From: CALKZN01 sp050633585
Lineage (GTDB): Bacteria; Pseudomonadota; Gammaproteobacteria; Arenicellales; Arenicellaceae
Reading direction: 5' to 3'
DNA: 18,260 bases
NCBI GenBank assembly: GCA_050633585.1
Contig: JBOEGT010000094.1
Location: 1-18,260 of the forward strand
A program made the position numbers and the translations under genes. Shown here one piece after another: positions 7,831-14,801 of the stretch; position 1 is the first letter of the stretch, and every line of letters begins with the position of its first letter. The notes below the pieces were generated by a model. The model worked only from the letters and a program-made list of their open reading frames with translations. It did not search any database and was not told the origin of the DNA.

Positions 7831-7859
7831 ATTGTAACAACATTTTTAATCAGTACCAA
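7831..7859 (-). promoter_or_regulatory. Sigma-70 type promoter of pckA
   Basis: On the minus strand TTGGTA (7859-7854) and TACAAT (7836-7831) are spaced by 17 bp; the -10 matches the consensus at five of six positions. Transcription would begin near 7824, giving a leader of about 46 nt that includes the GAGG ribosome-binding site. Confidence 0.5.
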
Positions 7860-8024
7860 CTCAAGTGAAATCGACACTGTTAAAAAGTTCAGAATAATAG
7901 TGATTGATCATGTCATTTAAATGAAAAATACCGCTGTCTAGTCTCAATATTTAGCGTTTTAATGGATGTTTGTTATATAAGTTGTTGATATTAAATTTCC
8001 GATGTCCATAGAATTAGTATTTAC

Positions 8025-8033
8025 TTATACACA
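8025..8033 (+). promoter_or_regulatory. DnaA box (TTATACACA)
   Basis: This is an exact match to TTATNCACA, the R2-type form found in E. coli oriC. It lies about 180 bp upstream of the paired boxes and in the same orientation. Confidence 0.6.
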
Positions 8034-8111
8034 AGAGCGAGAGTCATGCTTTTATGTCAAAATTTAAACAAAAATTAATGAAAAATGGGGTGTAACGCTA
8101 AGATTGACTTT

Positions 8112-8124
8112 TAAGTGATTGATT
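8112..8124 (-). promoter_or_regulatory. IHF-binding site candidate
   Basis: TAAGTGATTGATT matches the reverse complement of the IHF consensus (YAANNNNTTGATW) at every specified position and is followed by an AT-rich tract. It sits between the single DnaA box and the paired boxes. IHF motifs are loose, so a chance match in AT-rich DNA is possible. Confidence 0.4.
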
Positions 8125-8167
8125 TATATTAATTATTTGGAAAGTTTGTAATTTTCTTTATTTTGGT

Positions 8168-8194
8168 AATAAAAAGGGTTAAATGCTTTTTATT
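8168..8194. repeat. Perfect 9-bp inverted repeat next to the DnaA boxes
   Basis: AATAAAAAG (8168-8176) and CTTTTTATT (8186-8194) are exact reverse complements with a 9-nt spacer. The stem is AT-rich and weak as RNA, so an operator or a DNA-unwinding role is as likely as a transcript hairpin. It ends 13 bp before the first of the paired DnaA boxes. Confidence 0.6.
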
Positions 8195-8207
8195 GAGGTG
8201 TTGAAAG

Positions 8208-8228
8208 TTATTCACAAAGTTATCCACA
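8208..8228 (+). promoter_or_regulatory. Two tandem DnaA boxes, 12-bp phased
   Basis: TTATTCACA (8208-8216) and TTATCCACA (8220-8228) both match TTATNCACA exactly and lie on the same strand with start points 12 bp apart. They sit about 37 bp upstream of the possible priA -10 (8265-8270). DnaA is the initiator of replication and also a transcription factor at such sites. Confidence 0.7.
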
Positions 8229-8264
8229 GCTTATTCGGGCAGCGATTACTTAGGTTGTGTGTGT

Positions 8265-8270
8265 CATAAT
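8265..8270 (+). promoter_or_regulatory. Possible -10 element for priA
   Basis: CATAAT matches the -10 consensus at five of six positions, 43 bp before the priA start. I see no acceptable -35 at 16-18 bp; the tandem DnaA boxes occupy the upstream region, so an activator-dependent promoter is conceivable. Confidence 0.25.
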
Positions 8271-8312
8271 CCAGCGCATGGCATCAAATGTAAAAAAACA
8301 TAATAAATTGAA

Positions 8313-10544
8313 ATGAAACAGCCTCAATGTTTTGTTCGGGTGGCGGTGCCTGTTCCTTTGTATCGCCTTTTTGACTATCAAATTGATGCTATGCCTGAGA
8401 TTGGTGCGCGTGTCGAAGTGCCGTTTGGTAAGCGTTATTTAGTCGCGATTGTTGTTGAACAGCTATCGAGCGCTGATTTGAGCATTGATGCAAAGAAAAT
8501 TAAAACGGTCTCAAGGACACTAGACGCCTCCTTTTTACCCGTTGAATTGATTGCGTTAGCGAAATGGATAGCGAGTTATTATTTAGTACCCATTGGTATG
8601 GTGTATGAGCTTATTTTGCCCGTCAAACTTCGTAAAGGTGAAATGATAGAGCCATCGGGAGAGGTAGTTTGGAAATTAAATGATCATGGAGCCAACGTTA
8701 ACGCCGAAGGACTGGGTCGTGCCAAGGCTCAACGCGCTTTATTAGAATATTTACAAGCGCACTCTCAAGCAAATAGTGAAACATTAAATCGACACTTCAA
8801 ACAGTGGCGTTCAACCATGAAAACCCTTCATGAAAAGCAATGGGTCGAAGCGGTTGAAGAAATCAGCTTTGACGAGTATGCATCTCAATACTCTGAGAAA
8901 AAGCTCCGTTTAACTACAGGGCAACATGACATTGTTAATGCAATTGATGCGCAGCAATTTGCGACTCACTTAATTCATGGTGTGACAGGGAGTGGTAAGA
9001 CAGAAGTCTATTTGAGTATTGTTGAGAAATTGCTTAAACAGTCTGGGCATCAAGCCTTGCTATTGGTTCCTGAAATTTCGTTAACGCCGCAGTTTGTTGA
9101 TCGCGTTCGTCAGCGGTTGAATAAATCAGTGGCGGTGATTCATTCTGCGTTAAATGATTCGCAGCGACACAAAGCATGGTGGTCCGCACGTGAAGGTAAA
9201 GTAGATATTGTTTTAGGAACACGGGCTTCTGTGTTTACAGCGTTTAAAGATTTACAAGTCATTATTGTTGATGAAGAGCACGATGCATCATTCAAACAAC
9301 AAGATGGTGTGCGTTATCATGCGCGTGATGTTGCGATTATGCGAGCTAAACAGCATAACATCCCTATTGTGATGGGGTCTGCAACGCCTTCATTTGAAGC
9401 GTTGCATAATGCGGCGTTAGGAAAGTTTACACTTGCAAGCTTGCCAGATCGTGCAACGGGTGCGAGTTTGCCAGATATGCATTTAGTCGATACGAGCGAC
9501 CCTGCTGAAAAACTTGTTGATGGGTTATCACCTAGTTTGATTCGACAGATAAAGAAACGCCTTGATGCAAAACAACAAAGTATTTTGTTTATCAATCGCC
9601 GTGGTTATTCACCGACACTTTACTGTACAGAATGTGCTTGGATAGCGAGTTGCCCCCGTTGTGATGCGAGAGTCACGGCTCACCTTAGTCCAAGTCGGGG
9701 TGTCATTGAGTTTGTCAGGTGTCATCATTGTGGCTATCAAAGCAGCCACAATGGTCTTGATAAGAATGCGGGGCTTCTTGTCTGTGGCGACTGTAAGCAG
9801 CCTACGGTGATGCCTTTAGGCATGGGTACTCAGCGCAGTGAAGAAGCATTACACAAACTGTTTCCGCATGCCGTCGTGTCAAGACTAGACCGTGATGTGA
9901 TTACGACCAAATCAGCGCTCGAAAAAGAGTTACGTCGCATACGTAATAATGAGGTTGATATTATTTTAGGGACACAAATGTTGACGAAAGGGCATGATTT
10001 TCCCAATGTCACGTTAGTCGGTGTTTTAGATGCAGATCAAGGTTTATTTGCCCTGGATTTTCGTGGTCCAGAAAAACTATATCAACAGCTTTTGCAAATT
10101 AGTGGTCGCGCTGGCAGGCACCAACATGGCGAAGTTTATATTCAAACTCAGTTTCCCGAGCATCCGTTCTTTGAGCTATTGCTAGCGCAAGATTATAGGG
10201 GGTTTGCGGAGCGTGAAATTGAAATGCGCGGGATGTTAAGCTATCCGCCAATAGGATATCTGTCATTGTTGCGCGCTGAATCGACGTATGCCAAACAAGG
10301 TTTAGAGTTTTTACGTTGGTGTCGACAACAGGTTGAATTACCTGATGGTGTGTTTGTTTCTGAAGCTGTGCCAGCGCCGATGGAAAAAAGAGCAGGTCGT
10401 TACCGAGCTCAGCTTTTATTGCAGTCAGCGTCACGACAAGCATTGCATCAATATCAGCATCAATTGATTAGCTGCATTGCTGGTAGTAAGCAACAGAATA
10501 ATGTGCGTTGGTCCTTAGATGTTGATCCCATTGATTTATATTAA
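8313..10544 (+). CDS. priA: Primosomal protein N' (replication restart helicase PriA)
   Basis: PriA recognises stalled forks and D-loops and reloads the replicative helicase away from oriC. The protein is 743 aa (E. coli 732). The N-terminal 3'-DNA-binding domain begins RVAVPVPLYRLFDY. The helicase core has Walker A GVTGSGKT (223-230) and DEEH (320-323), then GSATPS. The zinc-binding insert starts with CTEC at 438-441 and continues with CPRC, CHHC and CGDC. Later come LTKGHDFPNVTLVG and the SGRAGR motif. The zinc region is longer than in E. coli: 17 rather than 10 residues separate the last two Cys pairs, and that extra loop is encoded by an inverted repeat. No Shine-Dalgarno is obvious before the ATG at 8313; an in-frame stop at 8304 rules out a longer form. 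argS follows, the usual gammaproteobacterial order. Confidence 0.97.
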   Translation: MKQPQCFVRVAVPVPLYRLFDYQIDAMPEIGARVEVPFGKRYLVAIVVEQLSSADLSIDAKKIKTVSRTLDASFLPVELIALAKWIASYYLVPIGMVYELILPVKLRKGEMIEPSGEVVWKLNDHGANVNAEGLGRAKAQRALLEYLQAHSQANSETLNRHFKQWRSTMKTLHEKQWVEAVEEISFDEYASQYSEKKLRLTTGQHDIVNAIDAQQFATHLIHGVTGSGKTEVYLSIVEKLLKQSGHQALLLVPEISLTPQFVDRVRQRLNKSVAVIHSALNDSQRHKAWWSAREGKVDIVLGTRASVFTAFKDLQVIIVDEEHDASFKQQDGVRYHARDVAIMRAKQHNIPIVMGSATPSFEALHNAALGKFTLASLPDRATGASLPDMHLVDTSDPAEKLVDGLSPSLIRQIKKRLDAKQQSILFINRRGYSPTLYCTECAWIASCPRCDARVTAHLSPSRGVIEFVRCHHCGYQSSHNGLDKNAGLLVCGDCKQPTVMPLGMGTQRSEEALHKLFPHAVVSRLDRDVITTKSALEKELRRIRNNEVDIILGTQMLTKGHDFPNVTLVGVLDADQGLFALDFRGPEKLYQQLLQISGRAGRHQHGEVYIQTQFPEHPFFELLLAQDYRGFAEREIEMRGMLSYPPIGYLSLLRAESTYAKQGLEFLRWCRQQVELPDGVFVSEAVPAPMEKRAGRYRAQLLLQSASRQALHQYQHQLISCIAGSKQQNNVRWSLDVDPIDLY

Positions 10545-10593
10545 AATCTTGATTAAATAAGCAACCATTAACGATTAATCTGCCTACTCTTCT

Positions 10594-10602
10594 TGGCATA
10601 AT
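10594..10602 (+). promoter_or_regulatory. Possible extended -10 promoter for argS
   Basis: In the 106-bp gap after priA, TGG directly precedes CATAAT (10597-10602), which fits an extended -10 element (TGn then the hexamer). No matching -35 is seen. A start near 10609 would give a leader of about 42 nt. argS may also be read through from priA, since no terminator is visible between them. Confidence 0.3.
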
Positions 10603-10650
10603 AACGTTAAAATTCGCCTCTATTGAATTCGAAACCAGAGCCACACGACC

Positions 10651-12405
10651 GTGAAGCAAGATTTACAACACCTATTTGAGCAAGCTATTGATCAGCTAAA
10701 ATCAGACGGCATTATTGACACTGAGCAAGCAGTGACGCTAATTTTTGATCGCACCAAGCAAAAAGAGCATGGAGATTTTGCGACGAATGTTGCTTTGATG
10801 TTGGCAAAAGCAGCGAAAATGAACCCACGAGCATTGGCTCAAAAAATTGTTGATGCTCTGCCCAGTTCTGATTTGATTCAAAAAGTCGATATTGCGGGGC
10901 CTGGTTTCATTAATATGTTTGTTGCTGATGATGCAAAATTTGCTGTCATTGATGCGATTAAACAATCGAATGAGCGTTATGGACTTGCAGAACAGGGTAG
11001 TCAACAACATCGTGTATTACTTGAGTTTGTTTCAGCAAACCCTACGGGGCCATTGCATGTTGGGCATGGTCGTGGTGCGGCATACGGTGATGCGCTTGGC
11101 CGTTTATTAACGGCCGCAGGATATGATGTCCACAAAGAATACTATGTGAATGATGCAGGTCGTCAGATGGATATTCTGGCCACTTCTGTTTGGTTACGCT
11201 ATTTGCAACAAGCAGGTGTTGATATTCATTTCCCTGAAAATTGTTATCAAGGAGATTATGTTACTGATATGGGGTCATCGCAGTTCGAAAAGTTCGGCGA
11301 TACTCATATTATTTCAAATGCCGATATTGACGCGGTTACCGCGGGCAAAGAATCGGAAGAAGCCTTGGATGCCACGATAGCCTTGGCTAAATCAACGCTG
11401 GGCGAAGCGGTTTACGAGGACTTTTTTCAACTCGCCTTGCAACTAATTATCGACGATATTCGTACGGACTTAGCTGGTTTTAGTGTGAATTATGATGAAT
11501 GGTTTTCTGAGCGCTCACTATTTGGCAGTTCAGATGCGAATTCAAACCAAGTGCTTGAGGCGATAGAAAAGCTCAAGTCAACGGGTTATCTCTACGAGGA
11601 AAAAGGCGCATGGTGGTTTAAGTCCACCGAATTTGGCGATGAGAAAGATCGTGTGGTTTTGCGTGACAATGGGGCACCCACGTATTTTGCGTCAGATATT
11701 GCTTACCACTTAAATAAGTTTAATCGAGGCTTTGATACCTGTATTGATATTTGGGGTGCTGATCATCATGGTTATGTTCCTCGTGTTAAAGCCGCGTTGC
11801 AAGCGTTGAATGAAAACCCAGGACGACTCAAAGTATTGCTAGTGCAATTTGCCATTTTGTATCGTGGCGGTGAAAAGGTTTCCATGTCGACACGCAGTGG
11901 CGAGTTTGTGAAACTCGCTGAATTGCGTGACGAAGTAGGTAACGATGCGGCACGTTTTTACTATGTTCAGCGTAAGCCGGAGCAGCATATGGATTTTGAC
12001 TTGGATTTGGCCAAGTCTCAAAGCAATGACAACCCCGTTTACTATGTGCAATATGCTCATGCGCGCATTTGCCGTGTATTTTCGACAGCGCAAGAGCGTA
12101 AGATTGCCATCAATGCCGTGAGTGATTATTCTGGGCTTAATTCCGATACAGAAGAAACACTGCTGACAGTATTGGCTAAATTTCCTGAAGTGGTTCAGTC
12201 AGCTGCACGAGCCTATGAGCCTCATCAGATCACGTATTATTTGCGAGATGTTGCGAATGCGCTGCATAGTTACTATAACGCCTGTAAATTCCTAGATAGT
12301 GAAGAGGCGTTGAGAGATCAGCGTATGGCCTTGCTGACAGCGACTCGACAAGTACTGCATAATGGTTTGTCTTTGTTGGGTGTGAGTGCGCCAGAAAGAA
12401 TGTAG
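10651..12405 (+). CDS. argS: Arginyl-tRNA synthetase
   Basis: ArgS charges tRNA-Arg with arginine. At 584 aa it has the normal class I length. The N-terminal additional domain contains KEHGDFATNVALMLAK (38-53) and IAGPGFIN (81-88). The catalytic core has the HIGH-type motif HVGHG (136-140) after ANPTGP. The KMSKS-equivalent loop is EKVSMSTRSGE, around 408-418, and the C-terminal anticodon-binding helices end in NGLSLLGVSAPERM. The start codon is GTG at 10651 with only a weak AGAG upstream. It lies between priA and the SPOR gene, 26 nt before the latter, so argS and the SPOR gene are probably cotranscribed. Confidence 0.97.
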   Translation: MKQDLQHLFEQAIDQLKSDGIIDTEQAVTLIFDRTKQKEHGDFATNVALMLAKAAKMNPRALAQKIVDALPSSDLIQKVDIAGPGFINMFVADDAKFAVIDAIKQSNERYGLAEQGSQQHRVLLEFVSANPTGPLHVGHGRGAAYGDALGRLLTAAGYDVHKEYYVNDAGRQMDILATSVWLRYLQQAGVDIHFPENCYQGDYVTDMGSSQFEKFGDTHIISNADIDAVTAGKESEEALDATIALAKSTLGEAVYEDFFQLALQLIIDDIRTDLAGFSVNYDEWFSERSLFGSSDANSNQVLEAIEKLKSTGYLYEEKGAWWFKSTEFGDEKDRVVLRDNGAPTYFASDIAYHLNKFNRGFDTCIDIWGADHHGYVPRVKAALQALNENPGRLKVLLVQFAILYRGGEKVSMSTRSGEFVKLAELRDEVGNDAARFYYVQRKPEQHMDFDLDLAKSQSNDNPVYYVQYAHARICRVFSTAQERKIAINAVSDYSGLNSDTEETLLTVLAKFPEVVQSAARAYEPHQITYYLRDVANALHSYYNACKFLDSEEALRDQRMALLTATRQVLHNGLSLLGVSAPERM

Positions 12406-12431
12406 TCTGAGACAGATAGGCGAGATGTAAT

Positions 12432-13013
12432 ATGGCACAAGCAAGACAAACGGCTCGTAAAACGCCAAACAAACGTCAAAAGAAAAAAACGCGCAGCAGT
12501 CTCCCTTGGGGGTTGCTATTGATTGTGTTGGTTTCTGGTGCGGTGATTGGTGCGATAGCCGCAGGCTATTTTTTTAATTATGGAAGCTTGGGGCAAGGGC
12601 TTAAAAATTATAATTGGTCAAATAGCGCGAATACAGAACAGTCGAACAATGATCAGCAATCAGCACCGGTCAGAACTGAAAAAAACTTTGAATTTTACGA
12701 TTTACTAGAAGGGACTAGAGATCGCGTGTTGCCCGATGATTTCTCAGTTGAACAAACCGCGCGTCAACGTCAAGAATACTTTTACATCATGCAAATTGCG
12801 ACATTATCAAGCAAATCTGCTGCGGACGCCTTAAGAGCGAAGCTCGCATTAAAAGGTCATGAAACGACGGTTGAGAATAAGAATGGCAAATATCGACTGA
12901 AAATGGGACCGTTCTCTGATCGCCGTAAGCTTAAAAATGCGCGTAATAAAATTAAGAGTGCTGGCTTTGGTTTAAATCCAATTGGCATTCAATATAAAAA
13001 GAAGAAAAGCTAA
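12432..13013 (+). CDS. SPOR-domain membrane protein (FtsN-like)
   Basis: This 193-aa bitopic inner-membrane protein has a short, very basic cytoplasmic tail (residues 1-22), one membrane helix (about 25-48), a polar periplasmic linker and a C-terminal SPOR domain (about 115-187). SPOR domains bind denuded glycan strands at the division septum. The linker contains FEFYDLLEG (86-94), resembling the short FYDLL motif of the SPOR proteins that follow argS in Pseudomonas-type genomes. It starts 26 nt after argS and is closed by a strong terminator. In many relatives the next genes are hslV and hslU; here asd follows on the opposite strand. Whether it has true FtsN function is not shown by sequence. 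Confidence 0.88.
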   Translation: MAQARQTARKTPNKRQKKKTRSSLPWGLLLIVLVSGAVIGAIAAGYFFNYGSLGQGLKNYNWSNSANTEQSNNDQQSAPVRTEKNFEFYDLLEGTRDRVLPDDFSVEQTARQRQEYFYIMQIATLSSKSAADALRAKLALKGHETTVENKNGKYRLKMGPFSDRRKLKNARNKIKSAGFGLNPIGIQYKKKKS

Positions 13014-13014
13014 C

Positions 13015-13044
13015 TAAAAAAGCCCGCATTAGCGGGCTTTTTTG
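13015..13044. terminator. Bidirectional Rho-independent terminator between the SPOR gene and asd
   Basis: AGCCCGC (13021-13027) and GCGGGCT (13032-13038) form a 7-bp stem with a 4-nt loop, flanked by A6 on the left and T6 on the right. It stands between convergent genes, so it can end transcription in both directions. Confidence 0.94.
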
Positions 13045-13071
13045 AGCTTATGGTGAAACAGATTTTACTTA

Positions 13072-14205
13072 TTAAGCACGTTCAAGAATGATGCCTAACA
13101 TGCGTCTTAAAGGCTCGGCTGCGCCCCAAAGTAATTGGTCGCCGCAAGTAAATGCGCTGATATATTGATCGCCCATATTCAGTTTTCTGATGCGTCCAAC
13201 TGGTACAGTTAACGTGCCTGTTACAGCTGCAGGTGTTAGGTCTTGCATGGATGCTTCTTTATGGTTGGGCACGAATTTGACCCAATCATTTGCTTCAGCA
13301 ATCAGTTTTTCAATGTCTTCAAGGCTTAAATTTTCATTTAGCTTGATCGTGAGTGCTTGGCTATGACATCGCATTGCACCGACGCGCACGCATAATCCAT
13401 CAACGGGCACCTCTGGCATTAAGCTGCTTTGGTCGCTTTCATACGAAACACCGCCTAAAATTTTGTTAGTTTCCGCATTGGCTTTCCATTCTTCACGGCT
13501 TTGGCCGTTATCAAGTTCTGAGTCAATCCATGGAATCAAACTGCCTGCCAAAGGCACGCCAAATTGACTCGCATCAAGCTTTGAAAATTCATCACTTACC
13601 TTTTTATCGATGTCTAGGATAGCGGATGCAGGGTCAGCAAGTTCATTAGCCACGCTGTGGTTCAAATCTCCCATTTGAGTGAGTAGTTCACGCATATGGC
13701 GTGCACCGCCACCGGAGGCAGCCTGATAAGTCATGGCTGAGATCCATTCAACTTTGCCCGCGTTTAATAGTCCACCGATAGCCATGAGCATTAAGCTAAC
13801 CGTGCAATTGCCACCGATAAAACTTTTGATACCATTATCGAGGCCTTTGGAAATGACATCACTATTGACTGGATCAAGTACGATGAGTGCATCTTTTTCC
13901 ATGCGTAAGCTGGATGCAGCATCTATCCAATAACCATCCCAGCCGCTATCACGTAATGGTTGGAAGACGCTTTTAGTGTAGTCTCCGCCTTGGCATGAAA
14001 TAATGACATCCATTGCAGATAACTCATTGATGTCTGTAGCGTCTTTCAGTGTTGGGATTTCTTTGCCGATGTCAGGGCCTTGTCCACCAATATTTGAAGT
14101 GGTGAAAAAAATAGGCTCAATATTTGCAAAATCATTTTCTTCTAACATTCGACCCATTAAGACCGAACCAACCATTCCACGCCAACCGACAAAACCAACA
14201 CGCAT
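13072..14205 (-). CDS. asd: Aspartate-semialdehyde dehydrogenase (E. coli type)
   Basis: Asd reduces aspartyl phosphate to aspartate semialdehyde with NADPH, the branch point for lysine, diaminopimelate, methionine and threonine. The 377-aa protein has the nucleotide-binding start VGFVGWRGMVGSVL (3-16), the active-site cysteine in GGNCTVSLML (Cys134), the YQAASGGGARHMREL segment, and VRVGAMRCHSQAL with the catalytic His region. These match the E. coli class rather than the shorter Bacillus-like class. TAAGG about 10 nt before the ATG is the ribosome-binding site. It has its own terminator, and the lipoprotein terminator separates it from the gene upstream. A TATAAT hexamer 63-68 bp upstream of the start is a possible -10. 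Confidence 0.96.
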   Translation of the reverse strand: MRVGFVGWRGMVGSVLMGRMLEENDFANIEPIFFTTSNIGGQGPDIGKEIPTLKDATDINELSAMDVIISCQGGDYTKSVFQPLRDSGWDGYWIDAASSLRMEKDALIVLDPVNSDVISKGLDNGIKSFIGGNCTVSLMLMAIGGLLNAGKVEWISAMTYQAASGGGARHMRELLTQMGDLNHSVANELADPASAILDIDKKVSDEFSKLDASQFGVPLAGSLIPWIDSELDNGQSREEWKANAETNKILGGVSYESDQSSLMPEVPVDGLCVRVGAMRCHSQALTIKLNENLSLEDIEKLIAEANDWVKFVPNHKEASMQDLTPAAVTGTLTVPVGRIRKLNMGDQYISAFTCGDQLLWGAAEPLRRMLGIILERA

Positions 14206-14267
14206 TTTCTTTTACCTTAGTATTCAGTAATTGATTAATTGAAACTCTTTTCAGAGTCAGATAGCAG

Positions 14268-14273
14268 ATTATA
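14268..14273 (-). promoter_or_regulatory. Possible -10 element for asd
   Basis: A perfect TATAAT on the minus strand lies just after the T-run of the preceding terminator. The position 17 bp upstream falls inside that terminator hairpin and does not resemble TTGACA. A short hairpin with a GAAA loop (ACTCT/AGAGT) follows in the leader near 14250. Confidence 0.35.
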
Positions 14274-14282
14274 ACGGTTTCC

Positions 14283-14313
14283 AAAAAAAAAGAGTGGCTT
14301 AGCCACTCTTTTT
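14283..14313 (-). terminator. Rho-independent terminator of the lipoprotein gene
   Basis: AGAGTGGC (14291-14298) and GCCACTCT (14302-14309) form an 8-bp stem with a 3-nt loop. On the minus strand it is followed by a run of T (complement of the A9 at 14283-14291). It begins about 25 nt after the lipoprotein stop codon. Confidence 0.93.
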
Positions 14314-14334
14314 AGCAAGCAAAATCATGAATTG

Positions 14335-14571
14335 TTAATAGGTAGAGTTGTTTGCCACCTTCTTTTTAACAATGTTGAGTAAGTTTTGAGCCATATCGAG
14401 GTTACCTGCATAGTAAGCTTTTTCAGCACGCGCAGTGACTTTTGAATATTTTGCAGCGGCTGGATTACTTTTAATGCTATTCAACTGAGCTCCAATACTG
14501 AAGTCTTGACCCATGGTTGAGCAAGCTGCTACGAGCAAAGTGGCCATCAGTGTTAATAGAAATTTTTTCAT
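14335..14571 (-). CDS. Small lipoprotein of unknown function
   Basis: The 78-aa precursor has a lipoprotein signal peptide: MKKF, a hydrophobic stretch, and a lipobox LVAAC with the lipidated Cys at residue 17. The mature part is about 62 aa: CSTMGQDFS, then a mostly helical, Lys/Ala/Asn-rich segment (AAAKYSKVTARAEKAYYAGNLDMAQNLLN, about 38-66) that looks like a helix-turn-helix pair of the kind seen in TPR-like proteins. Position +2 is Ser, which in enterobacterial rules means outer-membrane sorting. GGGAG 5 nt before the ATG is a good ribosome-binding site, the gene has its own terminator, and a -24/-12 promoter candidate lies upstream. I do not recognise the family. Confidence 0.8.
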   Translation of the reverse strand: MKKFLLTLMATLLVAACSTMGQDFSIGAQLNSIKSNPAAAKYSKVTARAEKAYYAGNLDMAQNLLNIVKKKVANNSTY

Positions 14572-14634
14572 ACATTCTCCCGTGTAATCTTGTTATATTT
14601 TTATTTTCGAATATGGATTCGTGTATTTTGTGTC

Positions 14635-14650
14635 GCATTTTTTGTGCCAA
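14635..14650 (-). promoter_or_regulatory. Candidate sigma-54 (-24/-12) promoter of the lipoprotein gene
   Basis: On the minus strand TTGGCAC (14650-14644), five A and then ATGC (14638-14635) place GG and GC ten nucleotides apart, the spacing required by RpoN. The -24 half matches perfectly; the -12 half has ATGC instead of TTGC. Transcription would start near 14624, about 50 nt before the gene. Confidence 0.45.
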
Positions 14651-14669
14651 CTTGAATTTGTGTTATAAA
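14642..14669 (+). promoter_or_regulatory. Candidate extended -10 promoter for dgkA
   Basis: TGT precedes TATAAA (14664-14669), an extended -10 element, with a partial -35 TTGTGC (14642-14647) 16 bp upstream. It overlaps the minus-strand -24/-12 candidate, so the two promoters would compete. The leader to dgkA would be about 125 nt. Confidence 0.4.
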
Positions 14670-14742
14670 GCGCATGTTTTGTAGCATTCACAGAAGTTTT
14701 TGAGAGGTTTATTTCTCTTTTAAGAATTTAATGAGAATAGAA

Positions 14743-14781
14743 ATGAATAATTTTCTTTGGGTGTGTTTAAATGGTGTTTAA
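14743..14781 (+). other. Possible 12-codon leader ORF before dgkA
   Basis: An ATG-to-TAA frame encodes MNNFLWVCLNGV and is preceded by GAGAATAG at near Shine-Dalgarno spacing. It ends 20 nt before the dgkA ATG. There is no run of one amino acid typical of attenuators. It may be a chance ORF. Confidence 0.2.
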
Positions 14782-14801
14782 CTTCTTATGGCGACTTTGA
14801 T

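Larger units (their letters stand above)
7779..8312. other. AT-rich divergent intergenic region with a DnaA-box cluster
   Basis: This is the largest non-coding gap in the window, between the divergent pckA and priA. It contains the pckA promoter and leader, a 12-bp palindrome (TCATTTAAATGA, 7913-7924), and a 10-bp direct repeat AGTGATTGAT at 7899-7908 and 8114-8123. It also contains three exact DnaA boxes, one IHF-consensus match, a 9-bp inverted repeat and a possible priA -10. The stretch 8100-8200 is very AT-rich. I find no credible ORF or RNA gene in it. Only one GATC is obvious upstream of the pckA leader, so it is not GATC-rich like E. coli oriC. Confidence 0.75.

Noticed and set aside
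10591..10610. Sigma-54 promoter before argS (TTGGCAT...)
   Set aside because: The GG is present but no GC occurs 10 nt downstream; an extended -10 sigma-70 element fits better.
14240..14262. Attenuator or riboswitch in the asd leader
   Set aside because: There is only a 5-bp hairpin with a GAAA loop and no T-run or alternative structure; the leader is too short for a lysine riboswitch.
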